This document shows positions 48,226 through 57,561 of a DNA stretch of 64,000 nucleotides, piece after piece. Below the pieces are notes generated by a model. The model ran no database searches. It was not told where the DNA came from and was given only the letters and a program-made list of their open reading frames with translations. Both the position numbers and the translations under genes were made by a program. Origin of the DNA: an uncultured Verrucomicrobiae bacterium (GTDB taxonomy: Bacteria > Verrucomicrobiota > Verrucomicrobiia > Limisphaerales > UBA1100); contig CALKBX010000009.1 in assembly GCA_937775205.1 (NCBI GenBank), positions 1-64,000 of the forward strand, read 5' to 3'. The stretch's first letter is position 1, and every line of letters starts with the position of its first letter.

Positions 48226-49344
48226 ATGATTTATTTCGACCACAATGCCACTACGCCACTGAGCGCGGCCGCGCGGGAGGCGTGGCTGGATGCAAGCGGG
48301 CGATTGGTGGGGAATCCTTCGAGCCCGCATCGGTTGGGGGCGCGGGCCGATAAGGCGCTGGCGGATGCGCGGGAGGAGTTGGCCGGGCTTTTGGGGTGCG
48401 GGGCGTTGGATATTGTTTGGACTTCGGGTGCGACAGAATCGAGCAATTTGGTGATGCATCACTTTGCGGCGGCATTGGCGGCGGAGGCGGAGGTTTGGGT
48501 TTCAGCGATTGAGCATCCGTGTGTGTTGGAAACGGCGCGTTTGCATTTTGGGGAACGCTTGAAAACATTGCCGGTGACAGACGGTGGCGTTTTGGATTTG
48601 AATGTGTTGCGCGAACGATTGGTGAAGCAGCGGCCGGGGCTCATCGCGGTGATGGCGGTGAATAATGAAACCGGCGTGCTGCAGCCATGGCGCGTGGTGC
48701 GGGAGTTATGCGCGGAGCACGACATTCCATTTTTTTGTGACGCGGCACAGTGGATTGGGAAATTGCCGTCGGCGGGATTGGGCAAGTGCGATTTCGTGAG
48801 CGGCTGCGCGCATAAATTTGGCGGGCCGACGGGGGTTGGTTTTTTGAAGTGCCCGGCGCAGGGCGCACTGCGGGCGCAAATGGTCGGCGGGCCGCAGGAG
48901 GAAGGGCGGCGCGCGGGAACGGAAAACGTCGCCGGGGTGCTCTCGATGATGGCGGCGCTGGCGGAACGTGAGGCTGTTTTAGCGGGGGACACTATTATAG
49001 AGAGGGAAGCTTGGCGGAATGCGTTTGCGATGAGCCTTGGAGACGCGCGGATTTTGGGCGCGGGCGAGGGGCGGTTGTGGAACACGGTGTCCGTATTGCT
49101 TCCGGGGGATTGCCGGGCGCGCTGGGTGGTGAAGCTCGATAAAGCGGGTTTCGCCGTTTCCACCGGCAGTGCCTGCGCCAGCGGCAAGGAAGCTCCGAGC
49201 CATGTCCTAAAGGCAATGGGCGTGGCCGATGACGAAACTGATCGTGTGGTGCGCTTCAGCAGCGGCTGGGAAACCACAGCGGAAGACTGGCAGGCGCTTT
49301 CAAAAGGCGTCGCCAAAGTCACAGCGGAATTTACCCGCGACTAA
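48226..49344 (+). CDS. Cysteine desulfurase (NifS/IscS-like)
   Basis: MIYFDHNATTPLSAAAREAW; VNNETGVLQP; SGCAHKFGGPTGVGFL; RRAGTENVAGV; STGSACASGKEAPSHVLKAMG. Confidence 0.93.
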   Translation: MIYFDHNATTPLSAAAREAWLDASGRLVGNPSSPHRLGARADKALADAREELAGLLGCGALDIVWTSGATESSNLVMHHFAAALAAEAEVWVSAIEHPCVLETARLHFGERLKTLPVTDGGVLDLNVLRERLVKQRPGLIAVMAVNNETGVLQPWRVVRELCAEHDIPFFCDAAQWIGKLPSAGLGKCDFVSGCAHKFGGPTGVGFLKCPAQGALRAQMVGGPQEEGRRAGTENVAGVLSMMAALAEREAVLAGDTIIEREAWRNAFAMSLGDARILGAGEGRLWNTVSVLLPGDCRARWVVKLDKAGFAVSTGSACASGKEAPSHVLKAMGVADDETDRVVRFSSGWETTAEDWQALSKGVAKVTAEFTRD

Positions 49345-49916
49345 TCGCCTTCTTTTTCCGGCGGCGCAATGGAGCCGCCGATGCCACCCCCGATTCCGCC
49401 GGGCGGGAGTATTGAGTTTGTGCCCTCTCCGCCGTCGGGGATGCCGGGCAAGTACGATTCGAGCGGGGTATCCGGATGAAACGGATTCGGCTTGGTAACT
49501 TTTTTCTGGCTGAACCACAAAATCACGCACGGCAGCAGCACCCCCAAGGCCAACGAAATATAAACAGGCCGTTTGTCTTTGGTGGTGCGGATGGCCAGCA
49601 CGATGCCCAGTGCCATGGTGGCCACGGCGCCGATAACCATAATGTAAATCAGAATTTTGAACGCCCGTGTGTTCGCTTCCCAATCGGTGATGGTGCGCGG
49701 TTGGATTTCCGCCTCGAGATCCAGCGGCGCGGTGGTGCGGGGGTATTCCTGCGCGGTGTGCACCCACCAAATTTTTTGCAGGAAGGTCTGCGCCTCGCCA
49801 TCATCCTTTTGCCGCGCGGGCTTCAGCACAAAATAAAATCCCGACAGCAAATAGAGCAGCAACAGCGGCGTGAAAAAGCAGCCGAGAAACAGGTGGATGC
49901 GGCGGATGAGCTTCAC
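49341..49916 (-). CDS. Membrane protein with PepSY-type TM architecture
   Basis: MKLIRRIHLFLGCFFTPLLLLYLLSGFYFVLKP; further TM segments. Confidence 0.65.
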   Translation of the reverse strand: MKLIRRIHLFLGCFFTPLLLLYLLSGFYFVLKPARQKDDGEAQTFLQKIWWVHTAQEYPRTTAPLDLEAEIQPRTITDWEANTRAFKILIYIMVIGAVATMALGIVLAIRTTKDKRPVYISLALGVLLPCVILWFSQKKVTKPNPFHPDTPLESYLPGIPDGGEGTNSILPPGGIGGGIGGSIAPPEKEGD

Positions 49917-50615
49917 CTACTTGATTTCCCCGGGCAGTGGGATCTTGATTTTTTGGCCGATCAATAATCGATTCGGCTTGAGGCCGGGGTTGGCCTTGAG
50001 CACCTGGCTTTGGGTCACAGTGCCGAGGCCCTCCTCTTTATAGGCGTGGTTGTAGGCGATGATGATGGTGCCGAGAAATTCACCCGTCTCTACCTTGTGC
50101 GTGTTGAATTTAAAATCCTGTGCTACGATGCGCGGGTTGGGTTCCACCGGTTGGGCGGCGACTTTTTGTTGGGCGACTTTCGCAATGAGCTTGCCGAGAT
50201 CGGCGAGGGCTTTCTGGACAATGTCGCGATCCTGAAGCCGGTTGGCATCCATTTCTTTCAACGCCGCGCGCACGGCCCCCATCTCTTCTGCGGTAGCAAA
50301 CTTGCCCGCGAGGCGGCGATTGAGTTTCCGGTTTTCATCCGTCAGTTCTTTGACCTCCGTTTTCAGTTTGTCGGTCTGCTGCTGTTGCAGTGCGTGGGCG
50401 CCCTTGAGTTCATCAATCTCCCCGCGCAACCGCCGGAATTGCTCGGCATAAAAACGCGCTTGTGCACTGATCGGCGTGGCGACGGGTGCGGGCTTGATTT
50501 CCTGTGCTGGCTCTTTGGCTGGCGGTGCTGGAATGGGCGCGGGCGGGTCTTGGGCAAACGCAAAAACTGCGACGGCGCCCAGCATCAAAATGGAAAAACG
50601 AATATCATTCCTCAT
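49917..50615 (-). CDS. LysM-domain coiled-coil protein
   Basis: Signal peptide; coiled coil; C-terminal HKVETGEFLGTIIIAYNHAYKEEGLGTVTQSQVLKANPGLKPNRLLIGQKIKIP (LysM). Confidence 0.8.
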   Translation of the reverse strand: MRNDIRFSILMLGAVAVFAFAQDPPAPIPAPPAKEPAQEIKPAPVATPISAQARFYAEQFRRLRGEIDELKGAHALQQQQTDKLKTEVKELTDENRKLNRRLAGKFATAEEMGAVRAALKEMDANRLQDRDIVQKALADLGKLIAKVAQQKVAAQPVEPNPRIVAQDFKFNTHKVETGEFLGTIIIAYNHAYKEEGLGTVTQSQVLKANPGLKPNRLLIGQKIKIPLPGEIK

Positions 50616-50714
50616 GGCGGCAAAATAACGTCTCGGGGCCGATTATTCAAGCCTCAAGCGCGGATTGGACGGTTTTGGGCTTGCGCCGCTTCAGTGAATT
50701 TTCAAGCATACGCC

Positions 50715-51569
50715 ATGACCACTGCCGAGGCATTGCAAACCGCCACCGCCACACTGGCCGCTGCGGGCGTGGACGCGCCGCGCGTGGATGCCGAGTGGCT
50801 GCTCGCCCACGTGCTGGACTGCCCGCGGGCGGAGCTGGCGCTGCGGTCCAAGGAACCGCTCACCGAGGCGCAACAGGCCGAATGGGATTTGCTGATCTCC
50901 CGCCGCGCCGCGCGCATTCCATTGCAGCATCTTTTGGGCACGGCGGTTTTTTGCGGCTTGGAAATGGAGGTGAACCGCCACGTGCTGGTGCCGCGTCCGG
51001 AAACAGAATTGCTGGCCGAACAAGCGTGGGGATTTGCCGGCGGATTGCTCGCGCCCGTGATTTTGGATTTCGGCACGGGCAGCGGTTGCCTCGCGATTGT
51101 GGTGGCGGCGCATTGTCCGGATGCGCGGGTGATGGCGCTGGATGTTTCACCGGAAGCGCTGACGGTGGCGCGCGCGAATGCCGAGCGCCACGGCGTGGCG
51201 GCGCACATAGATTTTCACGAAGGCGATGGCCGCGAGGGATTGCCCGGCGATGAGGCGTTTGATTTGGTGCTGTCCAATCCGCCGTACATTCCCACCGACG
51301 ATTTGCCCTCGCTGCAAACGGAAGTGCGCGAGCACGACCCCGCGCTGGCGCTGGATGGCGGCGCGGATGGGCTGGGGTTTTACCGCGCCCTCGCGAAATT
51401 GGCTTTGCCGCGCCTGAAACCAACCGGCCGGCTGATGCTCGAGGTGGGTGATGGCCAGGCCGAGCCGGTGGCGGCGTTGCTCGCCGAAGCCGGCTGGGGC
51501 GAATGTGAATTGCTGCCCGATCTGAATAAGGTTTTGCGGATCATGATTGCCTCCCCCGCCAATCCGTGA
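50715..51569 (+). CDS. prmC: Peptide chain release factor N5-glutamine methyltransferase
   Basis: VLVPRPETELL; ILDFGTGSGCLAIVVAA; DLVLSNPPYIP. Confidence 0.95.
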   Translation: MTTAEALQTATATLAAAGVDAPRVDAEWLLAHVLDCPRAELALRSKEPLTEAQQAEWDLLISRRAARIPLQHLLGTAVFCGLEMEVNRHVLVPRPETELLAEQAWGFAGGLLAPVILDFGTGSGCLAIVVAAHCPDARVMALDVSPEALTVARANAERHGVAAHIDFHEGDGREGLPGDEAFDLVLSNPPYIPTDDLPSLQTEVREHDPALALDGGADGLGFYRALAKLALPRLKPTGRLMLEVGDGQAEPVAALLAEAGWGECELLPDLNKVLRIMIASPANP

Positions 51570-51600
51570 ACAATGCGCCCAAGGAGTTTCCCCCAAGCAA

Positions 51601-52857
51601 ATGGATAGTTTAGAAATCAAAGGAGGCGCCCCGCTGCATGGTGAGGTGGAAATCAGTGGTGCAAAAAACGCCGTGCTGCCGATCCTTGCCGCCACGCTGC
51701 TCACCCGCGAACCGTGCGTCATTCATCGCGTGCCGGATTTGGCCGACGTTAAAACAATGTGCCAGATTTTGGAAAGCCTCGGTGCCAAAACAAAAATCGA
51801 GGGCGACACCGTCACCGTGCGCGCGGAGAAGGTGCGGGATTTCGTGGATTACGAGCTGGTGCGAAAAATGCGCGGCTCCATTTGTGTGCTCGGACCTCTG
51901 CTGGCGCGTTTGAAAAAAGCCACCGTGTCGTTGCCCGGCGGCTGTGCGATTGGCACGCGCCCGGTGGATCTTCATCGCAAGGCGATGGAAGCGCTCGGCG
52001 CCAAAGTGAAAATCGAAAACGGCTACATCATCGCCAAAGCACGCAAGCTCGTCGGCGGCGAAATGTTCCTCGGCGGCCGCGCCGGACCCACGGTGCTTGG
52101 CACGGCCAACGCAATGATGGCCGCCACTTTGGCCGAGGGCATCACCGTCATTGAACACGCCGCGTGCGAACCGGAGGTGGTGGACCTCGGCAAGTTTCTC
52201 AATAGCATCGGCGCGCAAATCCAAGGGCTCGGTTCGCCCACGCTCACCATCACCGGTGTCAAGGAGCTGGGCGGCGCAGAGCACGAAGTCATCCCCGATC
52301 GCATCGAGGCCGCCACTTACGCCATCGCCGGCGTGGCGACGAAAGGCGAGGTAACCCTTAAAGGCGCACGGCCCGATCACATGAAAGCCGTGATTGAAAA
52401 GCTCCGCGAGAGTGGCGTGAAGGTCGAGCAATCCAAAGGCAAACTCACCTTCAAGCGCGGGCGCGGCTTGAAGAGCGTTCACATCACCACCCTGCCCCAC
52501 CCCGGTTTTCCCACCGATGTGCAGGCGCAGATGATGGCCTTCATGACGCAAACGCCCGGCATCAGCATCATCACCGAGCGCATTTTTGAAAGCCGCTTCA
52601 TGCACGTGCAGGAATTGGAACGGCTCGGCGCGGAGATTTCCATCGAAGGCCCCAGCGCCATTGTGCACGGCGTGCAGGAACTTTCCGGCGCGGCAATCAT
52701 GGCCACCGATTTGCGCGCCAGCGCGGCGCTCGTCATTGCCGGAATGGTGGCCAAAGGCACCACGCGCATCAATCGCATTTACCATCTCGACCGCGGCTAC
52801 GAACGCATGGACGCCAAGCTCAAAAAACTCGGCGGCAAAGTTCGGCGCGTAAAGTAG
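51601..52857 (+). CDS. murA: UDP-N-acetylglucosamine 1-carboxyvinyltransferase
   Basis: MDSLEIKGGAPLHGEVEISGAKNAVLPILAATLLT; RKMRGSICVLGPLLARL; GCAIGTRPVDLH; GFPTDVQAQMMAFMTQ. Confidence 0.97.
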   Translation: MDSLEIKGGAPLHGEVEISGAKNAVLPILAATLLTREPCVIHRVPDLADVKTMCQILESLGAKTKIEGDTVTVRAEKVRDFVDYELVRKMRGSICVLGPLLARLKKATVSLPGGCAIGTRPVDLHRKAMEALGAKVKIENGYIIAKARKLVGGEMFLGGRAGPTVLGTANAMMAATLAEGITVIEHAACEPEVVDLGKFLNSIGAQIQGLGSPTLTITGVKELGGAEHEVIPDRIEAATYAIAGVATKGEVTLKGARPDHMKAVIEKLRESGVKVEQSKGKLTFKRGRGLKSVHITTLPHPGFPTDVQAQMMAFMTQTPGISIITERIFESRFMHVQELERLGAEISIEGPSAIVHGVQELSGAAIMATDLRASAALVIAGMVAKGTTRINRIYHLDRGYERMDAKLKKLGGKVRRVK

Positions 52858-52918
52858 GGTATAAAAGCTGGCCTCTGGCGGGCGCGTGAATTAGCGTGAC
52901 GGAGGTGATTGGCCGACT

Positions 52919-53536
52919 ATGAAACACGAAAACCCTAGCTTCGCCAACGGCATGTTCAAGTTCAGCTGCCCCCATTGCAAGGGCGAGATTGAAATCGACG
53001 CTGAACAACTTTCGCAGGTGAACACCGGTTACGCAGGCGAATACCCGTGCCCGCTTGAGAATTGTGGTCAGGTAATTTTATTTCCCACTGCTGAAGAAGC
53101 CGAGGCATTGCATGCCGCCGCCAGTGCGCTCGCCGCGCCTCCGATGGGAGGTGCCGCGCCTGCACCGCCGCCCCAAGGTAATCCCGCTGCCACACCCACC
53201 GCCGCGCAACCCTCCGGGGCGGCTGCCTCTGCCGTTGCGCCACCTGCGCCAAAAGTTGCGTCGCAGGACATTGTATTGGGTTTTCACGGCAGCAACATGG
53301 CATCGCTCGAACGCGAGGCGATGTCCGCCCATCGGTTGTGCGTGAAAACCATTTTGCATGGCGATTGTGTGAAGGATAAAAAAGACAATTTCGACGACAC
53401 GGTTTCAGGATTTCTCAGTTCCCTCGAGGAAAACAATCTCATCGGCGTGCATCCCGTGCAGTACGTGGCCGATGAAAAGAAGGGAACGGATTTCGGTGTG
53501 CTGGTGGTGTACCGAACCACGCCGGAGGAGGAATAG
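52919..53536 (+). CDS. Hypothetical protein: N-terminal zinc-ribbon-like motif, Ala/Pro linker, orphan C-terminal domain
   Basis: FSCPHCKGEIEIDAEQLSQ...YPCPLENCGQ; APPPQGNPAATPTAAQ linker; C-terminal VLGFHGSNMASLEREAMSAHRLCVKTIL. Confidence 0.75.
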   Translation: MKHENPSFANGMFKFSCPHCKGEIEIDAEQLSQVNTGYAGEYPCPLENCGQVILFPTAEEAEALHAAASALAAPPMGGAAPAPPPQGNPAATPTAAQPSGAAASAVAPPAPKVASQDIVLGFHGSNMASLEREAMSAHRLCVKTILHGDCVKDKKDNFDDTVSGFLSSLEENNLIGVHPVQYVADEKKGTDFGVLVVYRTTPEEE

Positions 53537-53542
53537 GATTCA

Positions 53543-53572
53543 AAAGTAAAAGGGCGCGCCTTTTTACTTTTC
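53543..53572. terminator. Bidirectional terminator between convergent genes
   Basis: AAAAGTAAAAGGGC-gc-GCCTTTTTACTTTT near-perfect inverted repeat between stop codons of two convergent CDSs. Confidence 0.75.
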
Positions 53573-56128
53573 ACTTTGCGCATCAAACAAATCCAATTGC
53601 GGTGATGGCGTGAGGTCGCGCAGTTTTTTTCGTTCGGCTTTGGGGTTGGTCGTTCCCTTGGTGCCACCGGCGGCGGTGAGGTCGGTTTCTTCAAGGTTGG
53701 CAAGAATCTCCTTGGCGCGGGCCAGCACCGGCTGCGGCACGCCGGCGAGGCGCGCGACTTGGATGCCGTAACTTTGATCCGCCGCGCCGTCGACAATCTG
53801 CCGCAGGAAGACGACTTGCTCGTTGTATTCTTTCACCGCCACGTTGAGGTTGAACACGCGCGCCAGTCGCTGCGACAATTCGGTGAGTTCGTGATAGTGC
53901 GTAGCGAATAGCGTCTTCGCGCCGAGCTGTTGATGGAGATGCTCGACGATGGACCACGCGAGGCTGAGGCCATCGAAGGTGCTTGTGCCGCGTCCAATCT
54001 CGTCGAGGATCACAAGACTGCGATCGGTGGCGTGATGCAAAATGTTAGCCGTCTCGCTCATCTCCACCATGAACGTGGACTGCCCGCGCGCAAGATTGTC
54101 GCTGGCGCCGATGCGCGTGAAGATGCGATCCAGCAAATCCACTCGCGCCGCCGCCGCCGGCACAAAGCTGCCGGTGTGCGCGAGCAACGCGATCAGCGCC
54201 ACTTGCCTTATATAAGTACTCTTGCCCGCCATGTTGGGGCCGGTGATGAGGGCGACCTGTTTTTCGCCGCTCAATTCCGTTCGATTGGGTACGAACCGCT
54301 CGTCCAGCAGCGTTTGTTCCAGCACCGGATGCCGCCCTTCGCGAATTTCCATCGCGCCCTCGCTGCCCACGTGCGGGCGACAATAGCCGTGTAAACGGGC
54401 GGTTTCGGCAAATCCGGCCAGCACATCCAGCTGCGCCAGCGCGGCGGCGGCAGTTTGGATGGCGCGCAAATGCTTCAGCACCGCCTCGCGCACTTGGAGG
54501 TATAGCTCGTACTCAAGCTTCTCGCTGCGTTCCTGCGCGCCGAGCACTTTATCCTCCATCTGCTTCAGCTCATCGGTGATGTACCGCTCGGCGTTGGCGA
54601 CAGTTTGTTTGCGGACGTAATGCGCGGGCACTTTTTCGAGATGCGTTTTGGTGACCTCGATGAAGTAGCCGAACACATTGTTGAACCGCACCTTGAGCGA
54701 CGGGATGCCGGTGTTTTCAATTTCGCGTTGTTGCAGTTGCGCGATCCATTCCTTGCCTTCGGTGGTGCCGCCGCGCAGTTCGTCCAACTCCGCGCTAAAT
54801 TTTTCACGAATGATTCCGCCCTCACGCAATGCCAATGGCGGTTCATCCACAATCGCGCGCGCGATGAGCGCCACCACTTCCGGTAGCTCCTTCAACTGCG
54901 CGGCCAGTTGTGTGAGCAACGGCACGTCGTCCGCGTCGTGCAATTCTAGTTCGCCCGCCTCGCCGTGCGCTTCGTCGATGAGCGAACGCAAGCCGGGAAA
55001 CTGTTCAATCGCAAAACGCAGGTTCAACAAATCGCGTCCATTGCCGGTGCCGACGGAAAGGCGGGTGAGCGTACGTTCCAAGTCGCGCACTTCGCGCAGG
55101 CGATTGCGGAGCTGCTCCAAGCGCGCGCCGTCTTCGACCCACGTTTGCACCGCGAGCTGTCGCGCGTGGATGGCGGGCGCGATGGCGAGCGGTTGCGTGA
55201 GCCAATCGCGCAACCGCCGCGCGCCCATCGGTGTCACGGTTTGGTTTACCGCGTGATAAAGGCAAGCGGCATTCGGCGCATCGCGCGTGAGCGGTTCGAG
55301 GATTTCCAGGTTGCGCAGCGTCGTGGAATCGAGCGTGAGGAAGTCGTGGTCTTCATAAAAAGTTAGCTGCCGCAAATGCGCCACATCGCGCCGCAGCGTG
55401 TTTACTAAATAATGCAACGCGCCACCGGCGGCACCCGTGGCGGCGGTGCGATTTTTGAGGCCAAATCCATCAAGTGATTGCACGCCGAAATGGTCGCGCA
55501 AAGTGTACCCCGCCGAGTCGCTGGCGAAGACCCAGCCCTCGTGTTCATTGATGACCGCGCGGCTGCCGGCGATGGCCGCGACGAGGCTCGAATCGCCCTC
55601 CGGATGCACGATTTCCGAGGGTTTCAGGCGTTCTAGCTCCGTTTGTAGCGCGGCGGTGTCGGCCATTTCCGTGGCTTTGAAATCGCCCGTGGTGAGGTCA
55701 ATGACCGCCAATCCAAAGGCTTTGCCTTCACGACTGAGCGCGGCGAGAAAGTTGTTCCGTTCGGCCGTGAGCATTTTCTCATCGAAGTGCGTTCCGGGGC
55801 TGAGAATTTGGGTTACTTCGCGGTTGACCAGTTTGCCGGGAACGGCCTCTTCCGTCTGTTCGCACATCGCCACCTTGCGACCGGCGGCGAGGAGTTTGCC
55901 GATGTAATTTTCCGCTGCGTGATGGGGGATGCCGCACATCGGCGTGGCGCCGCGTTGAGTGAGCGTGATGTTCAAAATCTCTGCGCACACTTTCGCGTCG
56001 TCAAAAAACATTTCATAAAAATCGCCAAGCCGAAACAACAACACCGCGCCCTCGGGCAGATCGCTTTTCAAGCGATGGTACTGCGCCATCATCGGCGTCT
56101 GTTTTGTTTTCGCGATCTTCGCGGTCAT
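53564..56128 (-). CDS. mutS: DNA mismatch repair protein MutS
   Basis: TPMMAQYHRLKSDLPEGAVLLFRLGDFYEMFFDDA; ITGPNMAGKSTYIRQVALIALLA; STFMVEMSETANILHHATDRSLVILDEIGRGTSTFDGLSLAW. Confidence 0.98.
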   Translation of the reverse strand: MTAKIAKTKQTPMMAQYHRLKSDLPEGAVLLFRLGDFYEMFFDDAKVCAEILNITLTQRGATPMCGIPHHAAENYIGKLLAAGRKVAMCEQTEEAVPGKLVNREVTQILSPGTHFDEKMLTAERNNFLAALSREGKAFGLAVIDLTTGDFKATEMADTAALQTELERLKPSEIVHPEGDSSLVAAIAGSRAVINEHEGWVFASDSAGYTLRDHFGVQSLDGFGLKNRTAATGAAGGALHYLVNTLRRDVAHLRQLTFYEDHDFLTLDSTTLRNLEILEPLTRDAPNAACLYHAVNQTVTPMGARRLRDWLTQPLAIAPAIHARQLAVQTWVEDGARLEQLRNRLREVRDLERTLTRLSVGTGNGRDLLNLRFAIEQFPGLRSLIDEAHGEAGELELHDADDVPLLTQLAAQLKELPEVVALIARAIVDEPPLALREGGIIREKFSAELDELRGGTTEGKEWIAQLQQREIENTGIPSLKVRFNNVFGYFIEVTKTHLEKVPAHYVRKQTVANAERYITDELKQMEDKVLGAQERSEKLEYELYLQVREAVLKHLRAIQTAAAALAQLDVLAGFAETARLHGYCRPHVGSEGAMEIREGRHPVLEQTLLDERFVPNRTELSGEKQVALITGPNMAGKSTYIRQVALIALLAHTGSFVPAAAARVDLLDRIFTRIGASDNLARGQSTFMVEMSETANILHHATDRSLVILDEIGRGTSTFDGLSLAWSIVEHLHQQLGAKTLFATHYHELTELSQRLARVFNLNVAVKEYNEQVVFLRQIVDGAADQSYGIQVARLAGVPQPVLARAKEILANLEETDLTAAGGTKGTTNPKAERKKLRDLTPSPQLDLFDAQSEK

Positions 56129-56315
56129 CGCGCTGACGCTAACTGAAAAAAAAATTTAGGCGAAGGGAAATTTTTTAGCGCGCGCGTCGGGTAAGGTGTG
56201 AATACTTTTTTCAATTCGTTGAAAAAAATGCTATGCAAACAGGGTGAAACTGTTGTATACAAAAAACCGAATCGCTTGCGGTTCCCTACAATAACCACTG
56301 AAGGAGGTAAGCTTC

Positions 56316-56603
56316 ATGGCCAAGAAAAAAGCTAAGAAAAAAGCAGTGAAGAAAAAAGTTGCCAAGAAAAAGGTAGCGAAGAAGAAGCCGGCGAAGAAGA
56401 AGGTTGCTAAGAAAAAGGTAGCTAAGAAGAAGCCAGCAAAGAAAAAGAAGGCTGCCAAGAAAAAGCCAGCGAAGAAGAAGGCTGCTAAGAAAAAGCCGGC
56501 GAAGAAGAAGGCTGCTAAGAAAAAGCCGGCGAAGAAGAAGGCTGCTAAGAAAAAGCCTGCCAAAAAGAAAAAGGCGGCTAAGAAAAAAGCTAAGAAGAAG
56601 TAG
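56316..56603 (+). CDS. Lysine/alanine/proline-repeat histone H1-like DNA-binding protein
   Basis: 95 aa containing only K, A, V and P after Met; tandem AAKKKPAKKK units; SD GGAGGT upstream; terminator downstream. Confidence 0.85.
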   Translation: MAKKKAKKKAVKKKVAKKKVAKKKPAKKKVAKKKVAKKKPAKKKKAAKKKPAKKKAAKKKPAKKKAAKKKPAKKKAAKKKPAKKKKAAKKKAKKK

Positions 56604-56632
56604 TCTCTTTCAACCGAGAACTATTTCCACAC

Positions 56633-56663
56633 GATGGCGGACGCAAGTCCGCCATCTTTTTTT
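56633..56663 (+). terminator. Rho-independent terminator
   Basis: GATGGCGGAC-gcaa-GTCCGCCATC followed by TTTTTTT. Confidence 0.95.
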
Positions 56664-56742
56664 GTGCACTTTTACGGTGATTTTCGGGTGTTTCTCCGGT
56701 TTGGGAATTGCTTCTTCGGGCTGGCTGTTCCACCTTGGCGGC

Positions 56743-57456
56743 ATGTCCTGCCTTGTCTTTGATATCGAAACCTCTGCCCTTCCCAAGGAACAACTGGACG
56801 AGGGCCGACTCGAATACCTGTTTCGGCCCGCGGAAAAAATGCTCGATGAAGCGGCCAAAGCGCAGAAGCGCGAAGAGATCGATATGCAGTTCAACCTCTG
56901 GCCGTTCACCGCCCAGTGTGTTTGCATCTGCCTCATGAACGCTGACACCGGCCGGGGGAAGGTGCTGTATATTTCCGATGACTTCGAGGAGCCAAGTGAT
57001 GGCCCCGTGGAATTCGTGGCGTGCATTGACGAGAGCGAGTTGCTCGATCAATTCTGGAAACTGTCCACCAAGTACGACAAGATTTGCACATTCAACGGGC
57101 GATCTTTCGACGTGCCTTTTCTTTATCTTCGCTCCGCTTTGCTCAATGTGCCCATCTCGCGCAAGGATTGGCTGGGCTATCGTTTTCAAGTCGAACCGCA
57201 TTGCGACCTTGCGGAGCAGTTTACTTTTTACAACGTCAGCGGCTGGACCGGCGCGGCGCGGCGCTTCAATCTGGATTTCTATTGCAAAGCTTTTGGCATC
57301 GATTCCCCTAAGGCCGAAGGCGTCACGGGGATGGATGTGAACGATCTAATGGCCGAGGGCCGCTACCGCGAGATTGCCGAGTACTGCGTGCGCGACGTGG
57401 TGGCCACCACGCGGCTGTACGAAATTTGGCGCGAACGGCTGGCTGGCATCCGTTAG
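56743..57456 (+). CDS. RNase H-like/PolB-type 3'-5' exonuclease
   Basis: MSCLVFDIETSALP (ExoI DxE); TFNGRSFDVPFLYLRS (ExoII-like); EIAEYCVRDVVATTRLYEIW (ExoIII YxxxD). Confidence 0.85.
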   Translation: MSCLVFDIETSALPKEQLDEGRLEYLFRPAEKMLDEAAKAQKREEIDMQFNLWPFTAQCVCICLMNADTGRGKVLYISDDFEEPSDGPVEFVACIDESELLDQFWKLSTKYDKICTFNGRSFDVPFLYLRSALLNVPISRKDWLGYRFQVEPHCDLAEQFTFYNVSGWTGAARRFNLDFYCKAFGIDSPKAEGVTGMDVNDLMAEGRYREIAEYCVRDVVATTRLYEIWRERLAGIR

Positions 57457-57561
57457 CACTCGTTTAAAAAAAAAGTTTGGCACGTGAAAGTTCCGCTTGA
57501 GCTTGGCGGGAAATTGTGGTTTATTGATGGCGAACCAGCCGTTCCTGTTGTCGGCTGCGCC

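Noticed and set aside
51610-52785. 391-aa minus-strand ORF
   Set aside because: Antisense to murA.
56330-56590. CRISPR-like regular repeats
   Set aside because: Repeats are in-frame codons of the K/A/P protein with no unique spacers.
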